Below are positions 15,886-22,967 of a DNA stretch of 58,232 nt, piece after piece. Numbering within the stretch: position 1 is the stretch's first letter; every line of letters starts with the position of its first letter. The position numbers and the translations under genes are program-made. Below the pieces are notes generated by a model. That model had not been told where the DNA came from. It made no database searches and saw only the letters and a list, made by a program, of their open reading frames with translations. The DNA is from Streptomyces werraensis (GTDB taxonomy: Bacteria > Actinomycetota > Actinomycetes > Streptomycetales > Streptomycetaceae). The stretch is from NCBI GenBank assembly GCA_014656175.1, contig BNBX01000004.1:1-58232 (forward strand), written 5' to 3'.

Positions 15886-16974
15886 ATGAGCCCCCGCGCC
15901 GGCCGCACCGGCCCCCGCACGCTCGCCTTCGTGGAGAGCCCGGTCCAGCTGCTCAACGTGCTGGAGTGGGCGCACGCCCACGCGCCCGGCGCGGGACTCG
16001 ACCTCGTGGTGCTGTCCCCGGTCGACCCGATGACCCGCGGCCAGCTCCGCCGCATGGCGGAGCTGGCCCGCGAGGAGGGGCACGACGTCCGCTGGGAGGA
16101 GGCGCGCGGGGGCGCGAGCGCCCCGCTGCGCACCATAGGCGGCCTCGCCGTGCCCCTGCGCCGGGCCCGGCGGGTCGTCCTCGGCGACCCGTTCTCCCGG
16201 TACGTGCAGCTGTTGCTGACCATCACCCGGGCACCCGAGGTGGTGGTCGTCGACGACGGCACGGCGACCATGGAGTTCGCGGGCCAGCTCGCCCGCGGCG
16301 AACGCCTGGTGCGCTGGCACCGCAAGGGCGGCCGCCCCGGCCCCCGCGACCTGGTGTTCGCCCCCGTGTCCGCGGTCGCCCGGCGCCGGCTCAGCCCCGG
16401 CCGGGACCGCACCGTGGAGGTCTTCACCTCCATGCCGATGGCGGACGTCCCGCCCGGCGTCACCGTCCGCGCGCACACCTTCGCCTGGACCCGCGACCGC
16501 TTCGGACCGCCCCGCGTCACCCAGGGCGCCGATCTGGTGGGCACCTCCCTGGTGGAGACGGGCGTCGTGGACGCCGACGCCTATGTGCGGGCGGTCGGCG
16601 GCCTCGCCCGCACCCACGGCGCCCGCCGCTACTTCGCGCACCGCCGCGAGACCACCGAGAAGCTGCACCGGCTGGCCGTGGAGACCGGCCTGGAGATCGT
16701 CCGCCCCGAGCTCCCCCTGGAACTGGTCGCCCGCCGGGGCCCGGTGGGCCGCACGGTGGTCAGCTTCCCCTCCACCGTCGTCCACACCCTGCCGCTCGCC
16801 CTGGCCGGCACCGGAGTGCGGATCGCGGTGTGCGACATCGACCCGGCGTGGCTCACCGCCCACGCCTCCCCGCGCGCCCAGGGCTTCCTCGCCGACGTCG
16901 TCGGCACCGCGCGCGACGCCCACCCGGTGCGGCCCGCCACACCCCCGGGTCCTGACCCGCTGTCCGCCAGATGA
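15886..16974 (+). CDS. GT52-like sialyltransferase / glycosyltransferase
   Basis: A 362-aa protein with GT-B features shared by bacterial sialyltransferases (GT52 and relatives). LAFVESPVQLLNVLEWA at the N-terminus matches the family opening (xxSPLQxxNxxE), the general-base motif D/E-D/E-G appears as VVVDDGTATMEF (Asp123-Asp124-Gly125), and the donor-binding Ser motif is SFPSTVVHTLPLAL (293-306). The HP element is altered to HRRE (His252). It probably transfers the CMP-activated nonulosonic acid made by the two genes just upstream. It is the last gene of the rightward operon. An alternative is a phosphosugar or capsule transferase of the same fold. Confidence 0.68.
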   Translation: MSPRAGRTGPRTLAFVESPVQLLNVLEWAHAHAPGAGLDLVVLSPVDPMTRGQLRRMAELAREEGHDVRWEEARGGASAPLRTIGGLAVPLRRARRVVLGDPFSRYVQLLLTITRAPEVVVVDDGTATMEFAGQLARGERLVRWHRKGGRPGPRDLVFAPVSAVARRRLSPGRDRTVEVFTSMPMADVPPGVTVRAHTFAWTRDRFGPPRVTQGADLVGTSLVETGVVDADAYVRAVGGLARTHGARRYFAHRRETTEKLHRLAVETGLEIVRPELPLELVARRGPVGRTVVSFPSTVVHTLPLALAGTGVRIAVCDIDPAWLTAHASPRAQGFLADVVGTARDAHPVRPATPPGPDPLSAR

Positions 16975-17223
16975 ACCGTCCGGCGTGGGTTGGGCCGGAC
17001 GTGGTAACCGTGGGAAGTACGGATGGTGCCGACGCCCGCGCGGGGGCTGTGACCGGCCTCATGGCCGGGCAGGCCGTGTCGCCCCTACCCTTCCGAAAGG
17101 GCGGTGAGTGTACCCATCTCGCTGAACAGCTATGCGTAGGGCCGCCGGATTTTCTCCCTCCAACGGGCTGATTTTTCTTGATCAGGGGTCGGTGGAGCGC
17201 TTCGGAGCCCTACTCTTCAAAGG
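16975..17223. other. Intergenic leader region upstream of M20 peptidase gene
   Basis: A 249-bp gene-free stretch. It contains a small hairpin (CCCTTCCGAAAGGG near 17086-17099) and an AT-rich segment (TGATTTTTCTTGATCA, 17170-17185) flanked by CTGAT/ATCAG half-sites. This probably holds the promoter of the M20 peptidase gene. I found no known riboswitch signature and no CTACGCGCGTAG site. Confidence 0.4.
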
Positions 17224-18465
17224 GTGAAGCCACTGATGTCACTGGAGTCCGAGATCGATCTCCCCGGGGGAGCGGTGCTCCCCGGCGCGCTGCCCGAGGC
17301 ACTGCGCGCGGAACTCGTGGCGTTCCGGCGAGACCTCCACATGCACCCGGAACTGGGCAACCAGGAGTTCCGTACGACCGCCGCGATCAAGGAGCGCCTG
17401 CAGCGCGTGGGCCTGAGCCCCCGCGTACTCTCCAGCGGGACCGGGGTGATCTGTGACATCGGGACGGACGAGGAGGCCGGCACCGACGCCGCCATGCTCG
17501 CCCTGCGCGCCGACATCGACGCCCTGCCCATCCCCGACATGAAGGCCGGCTGCGCCTACCGGTCCACCGTGCCCGACCGCGTCCACGCCTGCGGTCACGA
17601 CGTCCACACCACCGTGGTGCTCGGCGCCGGCCTGGTGCTGGCCGAACTGCACCGCCAGGGCCTGCTGCCCCGCCCGGTCCGGCTGATCTTCCAGCCCGCC
17701 GAGGAGGTGCTGCCCGGCGGCGCCGCCGACGTCATCGCCGACGGGGCGCTCGAAGGCGTCGGCCGGATCCTCGCCGTGCACTGCGACCCGCGCGTCGACG
17801 CCGGCAAGATCGGGCTGCGCCAGGGCGCCATCACCTCCGCCTGCGACCGGCTGGAGATCGCCCTGGAGGGCCCCGGCGGCCACACCGCCCGCCCGCACCT
17901 GACCACCGACCTGGTCACCGCCGCCGCCCGGGTCGTCACCGACGTGCCCGCGCTGGTCGGCCGCCGGGTCGACACCCGCAGCGGGCTCGCCGTGACCTGG
18001 GGCCGGGTCGAGTCCGGCCACGCGCCCAACGTCATCCCGCAGCACGCCGAACTCTCCGGCACCGTCCGCTGCCTGGACCTGGAGACCTGGCGGCAGGCGC
18101 CGGACATCGTGGTCGCCGCCATCGACGAGGTGGCCAATCTGCACCGCGCCAAGTCGGAGATCAACTACGTGCGGGGCGTCCCGCCGGTCGTCAACGAGGC
18201 CGGGGCCACCGAGCTGCTGCGCGACGCGATGATCGCCCGCCGTGGCACGGAGGCCGTCGAGGGCACCGAACAGAGCCTGGGCGGCGAGGACTTCTCCTGG
18301 TACCTGGAGCGCGTCCCGGGCGCCATGGCCCGCCTCGGCGTCCGCCCCCCCGGCGAGCGCGTCGTGCGCGATCTGCACCAGGGCGACTTCGACGTGGACG
18401 AGCACGCCATCACCGTCGGAGTGGAGCTGTTCACCGCCGCGGCCCTGCTGGACGCGCTGCGGTAG
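17224..18465 (+). CDS. M20-family metallopeptidase / amidohydrolase
   Basis: A 413-aa dizinc amidohydrolase of the M20D type (aminoacylase/hippurate hydrolase-like). Metal ligands are visible in HACGHDVHTT (His121, Cys123, His125), PAEEVLPGG near residue 160, the His of GHTARPHL and GGEDFSWYLERVPGA near the C-terminus; the dimerisation insert lies between. It would hydrolyse an N-acyl or amide bond in the cytoplasm. GTG 17224 has a short AAAGG in front; an in-frame ATG at 17236 is an alternative start, so the first four residues are uncertain. It is followed by a strong hairpin and then the nucleoside genes; a functional tie to them is not evident. Confidence 0.85.
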   Translation: MKPLMSLESEIDLPGGAVLPGALPEALRAELVAFRRDLHMHPELGNQEFRTTAAIKERLQRVGLSPRVLSSGTGVICDIGTDEEAGTDAAMLALRADIDALPIPDMKAGCAYRSTVPDRVHACGHDVHTTVVLGAGLVLAELHRQGLLPRPVRLIFQPAEEVLPGGAADVIADGALEGVGRILAVHCDPRVDAGKIGLRQGAITSACDRLEIALEGPGGHTARPHLTTDLVTAAARVVTDVPALVGRRVDTRSGLAVTWGRVESGHAPNVIPQHAELSGTVRCLDLETWRQAPDIVVAAIDEVANLHRAKSEINYVRGVPPVVNEAGATELLRDAMIARRGTEAVEGTEQSLGGEDFSWYLERVPGAMARLGVRPPGERVVRDLHQGDFDVDEHAITVGVELFTAAALLDALR

Positions 18466-18484
18466 ACGGCGTACGTGTGAGGAC

Positions 18485-18515
18485 GGCGGCCGTGTCCCTG
18501 GCGGACACGGCCGCC
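18485..18515 (+). terminator. Terminator hairpin after M20 peptidase gene
   Basis: Perfect 13-bp stem (GGCGGCCGTGTCC, 18485-18497, with its complement at 18503-18515) around a CTGGC loop, followed by CCCTTTCCC. It sits 20 nt after the M20 stop codon and insulates the following bmpA promoter. Confidence 0.75.
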
Positions 18516-18686
18516 CCCTTTCCCGTGCCGCCTCCGCCCGGCCCCCTCCGCTTGCGGCCCGGTCCCCGGGGGTGCAGCGTGGGGCCGTGCAGACGCGTAT
18601 GCCCGGTTCGCTCCCCTGCGACCCCCTGGTTCACAAGGGCGTAACCGGCCAGCGGCACGAATGGATAACGGCCCCGCTCGACCCCG

Positions 18687-18715
18687 TTCCCAGGAGTGTC
18701 TACGCGCGTTAATGT
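18687..18715 (+). promoter_or_regulatory. bmpA1 promoter with half-degenerate CTACGCGCGTTA operator
   Basis: A possible -35 TTCCCA (18687-18692) and -10 TAATGT (18710-18715) are separated by 17 bp. The operator-like CTACGCGCGTTA (18700-18711) lies across the spacer and -10, where a bound repressor would exclude RNA polymerase. The left half equals the perfect palindrome found upstream of four other nucleoside genes; the right half is altered, apparently to make the -10. The bmpA2 promoter has the same TCTACGCGCGTTAAT core and 17-bp spacing. Confidence 0.65.
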
Positions 18716-18765
18716 GCGCCGAACCGAGCACCCGCTGCGGGGCTTTGGAGAATGGGGAACTTCAG

Positions 18766-19815
18766 ATGCGTCGGATATCCAAACTGACCCGCGTAGCGGT
18801 GGGGGTCGCTTCGCTCGCGCTCGCCGCCACCGCCTGCGGCGGAACCAGCAGTGACAACGGTGACAGCGGCGGTTCCAAGGACGACCTCGGCGTCGCCATC
18901 GCCTACGACATCGGCGGCAAGGGCGACCAGTCCTTCAACGACGCCGCGTTCGCCGGCCTCACCAAGGCCAAGGACGAGTTCGGCTTCAAGACCGCCGACG
19001 TCGAGCCCACCGAGGGCGAGACCGACGCGGACAAGGAGCAGCGCCTGGCCTCGCTGGCCCGCCAGGGCTACAACCCGGTCATCGGCGTGGGCTTCGCCTA
19101 CGGCCCCGCGATGGAGGCCGTCGCCGCCAAGTACCCCGACACCACCTTCGGCATCGTCGACTCCGTCGTCGAGGGCGAGAACGTCGCCTCCCTGGTCTTC
19201 GCCGAGGAGCAGGCGTCCTACCTCGCCGGTGTGGCCGCCGCCAAGGCCACCAAGAGCAACACCGTCGGCTTCGTCGGCGGTGTGGACATCCCGCTCATCC
19301 ACAAGTTCCAGGCCGGCTACGAGCAGGGCGTCAAGGACACCAACGCCAAGGTCAAGGTCGTCTCGCAGTACCTGACGCAGACCGCGGAGGAGGGCGGCTT
19401 CTCCAGCCCCGACAAGGGCAAGGCCGCCGCCGAGGGCCAGATCGAGAAGGGCGCCGACGTCATCTACCAGGCGGCCGGTCTCTCCGGCCAGGGCGTCATC
19501 GAGGCCGCGGCCAAGGCCAAGGTCTGGGCGATCGGCGTCGACTCCGACCAGTACAACCAGGAAGCCCTCGCCGGGTACAAGGACTTCATCCTCACCTCCG
19601 CCCTGAAGGACGTCGGCGGCGCGGTCTACACGCTGACCAAGTCGGTCCAGGACGGCAAGCCGCTCACCGGCACCCAGGTCTTCGACCTCAAGGTCAACGG
19701 CGTCGGCCTGTCCGACAGCAACCCCAAGATGGCCGAGATCCCGGGCCTGAAGGAAGCCGTGGACGAGGCCAAGAAGGGCATCACCGACGGCACCATCAAG
19801 GTCAACACGGAGTGA
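18766..19815 (+). CDS. BmpA-family nucleoside-binding lipoprotein 1
   Basis: A 349-aa extracytoplasmic substrate-binding lipoprotein of the BmpA/PnrA (TmpC) family, which bind nucleosides for ABC uptake. A basic start (MRRISKLTR) precedes a hydrophobic core and lipobox-like LAATAC with Cys24, followed by a Gly/Ser linker. BMP-family segments include YDIGGKGDQSFNDAA, FAYGPAMEAVAAKYPDTTFGIVD, FVGGVDIPLIHKF and WAIGVDSDQYNQEAL. It is about three-quarters identical by eye to the next gene, a tandem duplicate. It would be exported, lipid-modified and anchored outside the membrane, delivering nucleosides to the NupOPQ-like transporter downstream. ATG 18766 has a GGGGAA ribosome binding site. Confidence 0.92.
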   Translation: MRRISKLTRVAVGVASLALAATACGGTSSDNGDSGGSKDDLGVAIAYDIGGKGDQSFNDAAFAGLTKAKDEFGFKTADVEPTEGETDADKEQRLASLARQGYNPVIGVGFAYGPAMEAVAAKYPDTTFGIVDSVVEGENVASLVFAEEQASYLAGVAAAKATKSNTVGFVGGVDIPLIHKFQAGYEQGVKDTNAKVKVVSQYLTQTAEEGGFSSPDKGKAAAEGQIEKGADVIYQAAGLSGQGVIEAAAKAKVWAIGVDSDQYNQEALAGYKDFILTSALKDVGGAVYTLTKSVQDGKPLTGTQVFDLKVNGVGLSDSNPKMAEIPGLKEAVDEAKKGITDGTIKVNTE

Positions 19816-19853
19816 CCCCGCCGCCGGACCCGGTCCGGCGCCGGCCTCCCGTA

Positions 19854-19890
19854 CGAAGCGGGCGGGCGCACCTCGCGCCCGCCCGCTTCG
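19854..19890 (+). terminator. Terminator hairpin after bmpA1
   Basis: Perfect 16-bp GC-rich stem (CGAAGCGGGCGGGCGC, 19854-19869, complement 19875-19890) with a 5-nt ACCTC loop, 38 nt after the bmpA1 stop. There is no long U-tract, as is usual in Streptomyces. It separates the two bmpA transcription units. Confidence 0.75.
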
Positions 19891-19918
19891 CCGTCCCCCG
19901 ATGGCCGCCCGGGAGCGG

Positions 19919-19940
19919 CCGTCCGGACGCGTCCGGACGG
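19919..19940. repeat. 22-bp perfect palindrome between bmpA1 and bmpA2
   Basis: Perfect self-complementary sequence built from CCGTCCGGAC, a central GC and GTCCGGACGG. It lies after the bmpA1 terminator and about 100 bp before the bmpA2 promoter. It could be a protein-binding site or a second hairpin; nothing in the sequence decides between them. Confidence 0.5.
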
Positions 19941-20046
19941 GCCCGGCGCTCACCCACCGCCACCTTCCGTTCGCGAACAGCAACACCTTGTCCCGGCAGG
20001 CGGAACCGGCTTGAACACGGGCGCATAACAAGGTGGACAGAAGGGG

Positions 20047-20075
20047 TTTTCAGGCAGGTCTACGCGCGTTAATCT
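20047..20075 (+). promoter_or_regulatory. bmpA2 promoter with half-degenerate CTACGCGCGTTA operator
   Basis: A possible -35 TTTTCA (20047-20052) and -10 TAATCT (20070-20075) are spaced by 17 bp, with CTACGCGCGTTA at 20060-20071 across the spacer and -10. The core TCTACGCGCGTTAAT is identical to that upstream of bmpA1, while the surrounding intergenic DNA is largely different, which argues that the element is selected. Confidence 0.68.
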
Positions 20076-20138
20076 GCGGCGAAGCCAGCGCCGTACCTCG
20101 TACCGTTCCCGGCGCTTGTAAGACTAGGAGCACCACAC

Positions 20139-21188
20139 ATGCGCCGGATTTCCCGGATCACGGTCGCAGGCGCAGCGACCGCCTCCCTGGCCCTCGCCCT
20201 CTCCGCCTGCGGCGGCACCTCGACCTCCTCGGGCTCCTCGGAGTCGAAGGAGGGCAAGGGTCTCGCCATCGCGTACGACGTCGGCGGCAAGGGCGACCAG
20301 TCCTTCAACGACGCCGCGTACGCGGGCCTGGAGAAGGCGAAGAAGGAGTTCGGCTACGAGACGGCCGACGTCGAGCCCACCGACGGTGAGACCGACGCCG
20401 ACAAGGAGCAGCGCCTCGTCTCCCTGGCGAAGCAGGGCTACAACCCGATCGTCGGCGTCGGCTACGCCTACGCGTCCGCCGTGAAGGCCGCCGCGGAGAA
20501 GTTCCCCGACACCACCTTCGGCATCGTCGACGACGCCACCGTCGAGGCGAAGAACGTCGCCGACCTGGTGTTCTCCGAGGAGCAGGCCTCCTACCTGGCC
20601 GGTGTCGCCGCCGCCAAGAGCACCAAGACCGACGTCGTCGGCTTCGTGGGCGGTGTGGACATCCCGCTGATCCACAAGTTCCGCGCCGGCTTCGAGCAGG
20701 GCGTCAAGGACACCGACCCCAAGGTCAAGGTCATCTCCCAGTTCCTCACGCAGACCGCGGAGGAGGGCGGCTTCTCCAGCCCCGACAAGGGCAAGAGCGC
20801 CGCCGAGGGCCAGATCGAGAAGAAGGCCGACGTGGTGTACGCGGCCGCCGGTCTGTCCGGTCAGGGCGTCATCGAGGCCGCCGCCGCCAACAAGGTGTGG
20901 GCGATCGGCGTCGACTCCGACCAGTACAAGCAGGAAGCCCTCGCCAAGTACAAGGACTCGATCCTGACCTCGGCGATGAAGGATGTCGCCAAGGCGGTCT
21001 ACAACCTGGCGAAGTCGGTCGAGGACGGCAAGCCCGCGACCGGTATCGTCAAGGGCGATCTCAAGACGGGTGAGGTGAGCCTGTCGAACTCCAACCCGAA
21101 GTTCGCGGACGACGCCGAGCTCCAGAAAGCCATCGAGACGGCCAAGGAGAAGATCATCAGCGGCGAGATCAAGGTCAAGTCGAGCTGA
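20139..21188 (+). CDS. BmpA-family nucleoside-binding lipoprotein 2
   Basis: A 349-aa paralogue of the preceding gene, with a clear lipoprotein signal (ITVAGAATASLALALSAC, Cys24; lipobox LSAC). The same BMP-family core is present: YDVGGKGDQSFNDAAYAGL, TFGIVDDATVEAKN, FVGGVDIPLIHKFRAGFEQGVKD and WAIGVDSDQYKQEAL. Clear TAGGAG ribosome binding site upstream of ATG 20139. Two adjacent receptors sharing one downstream permease suggest a broadened or dual nucleoside range; which nucleosides each binds cannot be read from the sequence. It is followed by a strong hairpin, so it is transcribed separately from the ABC genes. Confidence 0.92.
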   Translation: MRRISRITVAGAATASLALALSACGGTSTSSGSSESKEGKGLAIAYDVGGKGDQSFNDAAYAGLEKAKKEFGYETADVEPTDGETDADKEQRLVSLAKQGYNPIVGVGYAYASAVKAAAEKFPDTTFGIVDDATVEAKNVADLVFSEEQASYLAGVAAAKSTKTDVVGFVGGVDIPLIHKFRAGFEQGVKDTDPKVKVISQFLTQTAEEGGFSSPDKGKSAAEGQIEKKADVVYAAAGLSGQGVIEAAAANKVWAIGVDSDQYKQEALAKYKDSILTSAMKDVAKAVYNLAKSVEDGKPATGIVKGDLKTGEVSLSNSNPKFADDAELQKAIETAKEKIISGEIKVKSS

Positions 21189-21225
21189 GTCACACCCTGA
21201 ACCACCGCGGGGTCGCGACCGCTCG

Positions 21226-21260
21226 ACGGGGTGCGAGGAGCCTGGCTCCTCGCACCCCGT
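21226..21260 (+). terminator. Terminator hairpin after bmpA2
   Basis: Near-perfect 16-bp stem (ACGGGGTGCGAGGAGC and its complement ending at 21260) around a 3-nt loop, about 40 nt after the bmpA2 stop. It isolates bmpA2 from the ABC transporter promoter. Confidence 0.75.
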
Positions 21261-21298
21261 CGGTCAGGTGTGCCACCCCTTTGTATGCCGTAGGGGCG

Positions 21299-21310
21299 CT
21301 ACGCGCGTAG
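21299..21310. promoter_or_regulatory. CTACGCGCGTAG operator upstream of nupOPQ-cdd-deoA
   Basis: Perfect 12-bp palindrome CTACGCGCGTAG between the bmpA2 terminator and the ABC ATPase gene, 15 bp before its AGGAG ribosome binding site. Identical sites precede add, deoC and pnp. Confidence 0.75.
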
Positions 21311-21338
21311 ACGGCCCCCGTCCCCAGGAGAGTGCGTC

Positions 21339-22967
21339 ATCAACGCGTCCAGCAGCCCTCCGGCCGGAGCGGCGGTCAACAAAACGGTGACCGCCGTGGA
21401 GCTCGCCGGGATCACCAAGCGCTTCCCCGGTGTCGTCGCCAACCACGACATCCACCTGACCGTCCGCAAGGGCACCGTCCACGCCCTCGTCGGCGAGAAC
21501 GGCGCCGGCAAGTCGACCCTGATGAAGATCCTCTACGGCATGCAGAAGCCGGACGAGGGCACCATCACGGTCCACGGCGAACAGGTGAACTTCTCGTCGC
21601 CCGCCGACGCCATCGCGCGCGGCATCGGCATGGTGCACCAGCACTTCATGCTGGCCGACAACCTCACCGTCCTCGAGAACGTCGTCCTCGGCAGCGAGAA
21701 GCTCCACGGCATCGGCGGCAAGGCCCGCCGCCGCATCAAGGAGCTGTCCGAACGCTACGGCCTGGACGTGCGCCCCGACGTCCTGGTCGAGGAGCTGGGC
21801 GTCGCCGCCCGTCAGCGCGTGGAGATCCTCAAGGTCCTCTACCGCGGCGCCACCACCCTGATCCTCGACGAGCCGACCGCCGTGCTCGTCCCGCAGGAGG
21901 TCGACGCGCTCTTCGACAACCTGCGCGAGCTCAAGGCCGAGGGCCTGTCCGTCATCTTCATCTCCCACAAGCTGGGCGAGGTGCTGTCCGTCGCCGACGA
22001 CATCACCGTCATCCGCCGCGGCACCACGGTCGGCACCGCCGTGCCCTCCGAGACCTCCCCGCGCCAGCTCGCCGAGCTGATGGTCGGCAGCGAGCTGCCC
22101 ACCCCGGAGACGGCCGAGTCCACGGTCACCGACCGGCCCGTCATCACCGTTGACAAGCTGCGTCTGACCGCCCCCGGCGGCAAGGCCCTCCTCGACGACA
22201 TCTCCTTCACCATCCACGAGGGCGAGGTCCTGGGCATCGCCGGTGTGGAGGGCAACGGCCAGACCGAACTGGTCGACGCCCTCATCGGCCTGCGCCACGC
22301 CGACTCCGGCGTCATCCGGCTGGCCGACGAGGAGATCACCGCCTGGCCCACCCGCAAGCGCCGCGAGGAGGGCATCGGCTACATCCCCGAGGACCGCCAC
22401 CGCCACGGCCTGCTCCTGGAAGCCCCCCTCTGGGAGAACCGCATCCTCGGCCACGTCACCGAGAAGCCCAACGCCAAGGGCGTCTGGCTGGACCCGAAGG
22501 CCGCCCAGGAGGACACCCGCCGGATCGTCACCGAGTACGACGTCCGCACCCCCGGCATCGACGTCACCGCCGCCTCCCTGTCCGGCGGCAACCAGCAGAA
22601 GCTGATCGTCGGCCGCGAGATGAGCCACAAGCCGCGCTTCCTGATCGCCGCCCACCCCACCCGCGGTGTGGACGTCGGCGCGCAGGCCGCGATCTGGGAC
22701 CACATCCGCGAGGCCCGCCGCGAGGGCCTGGCCGTGCTGCTGATCTCCGCCGACCTGGACGAGCTGATCGGCCTGTCCGACACCCTCCGCGTGATCTACG
22801 ACGGCAAGCTGGTCGCCGACGCCGACCCGGCCGCCATCACCCCGGAGGAACTCGGCACCGCCATGACCGGCGCCGCCGAGGGCCACCTCGAACACGAAGA
22901 GACCCCTGCCGAGACCCAGGCCGACGTGTCCAAGTCCGCCGAGTCTCCGGAAGACGAGGCCCGCTGA
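21339..22967 (+). CDS. Nucleoside ABC transporter ATP-binding protein (NupO/RnsB-like, double ATPase); possible ATC start
   Basis: A double-domain ABC ATPase powering nucleoside import. The first Walker A is GENGAGKST and the first signature-equivalent is LGVAARQRVEI; the second domain has degenerate Walker A GVEGNGQTELV and signature LSGGNQQKLIVGRE, the usual pattern for BmpA-linked and ribose-type ATPases. Start: the only strong ribosome binding site (AGGAG, 21326-21330) is 8 nt before an in-frame ATC at 21339, with no standard start there; the first GTG in frame is 21387 (526 aa), without a good ribosome binding site. The protein therefore either uses a near-cognate ATC/GTC start or the GTG. 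It overlaps the next gene by 1 nt (TGATG). Confidence 0.9.
   Translation: MNASSSPPAGAAVNKTVTAVELAGITKRFPGVVANHDIHLTVRKGTVHALVGENGAGKSTLMKILYGMQKPDEGTITVHGEQVNFSSPADAIARGIGMVHQHFMLADNLTVLENVVLGSEKLHGIGGKARRRIKELSERYGLDVRPDVLVEELGVAARQRVEILKVLYRGATTLILDEPTAVLVPQEVDALFDNLRELKAEGLSVIFISHKLGEVLSVADDITVIRRGTTVGTAVPSETSPRQLAELMVGSELPTPETAESTVTDRPVITVDKLRLTAPGGKALLDDISFTIHEGEVLGIAGVEGNGQTELVDALIGLRHADSGVIRLADEEITAWPTRKRREEGIGYIPEDRHRHGLLLEAPLWENRILGHVTEKPNAKGVWLDPKAAQEDTRRIVTEYDVRTPGIDVTAASLSGGNQQKLIVGREMSHKPRFLIAAHPTRGVDVGAQAAIWDHIREARREGLAVLLISADLDELIGLSDTLRVIYDGKLVADADPAAITPEELGTAMTGAAEGHLEHEETPAETQADVSKSAESPEDEAR

Noticed and set aside
14701..16923. 740-codon frame antisense to neuA/neuB/GT52-like genes
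   Set aside because: Composition is low-complexity Gly/Val/Asp/His-rich and conflicts with three coupled genes bearing clear motifs.
17041..17223. Possible riboswitch in the leader of the M20 peptidase gene
   Set aside because: Only a 5-bp hairpin and an AT-rich patch are visible; no conserved core of a purine, TPP, cobalamin or other known riboswitch could be recognised.
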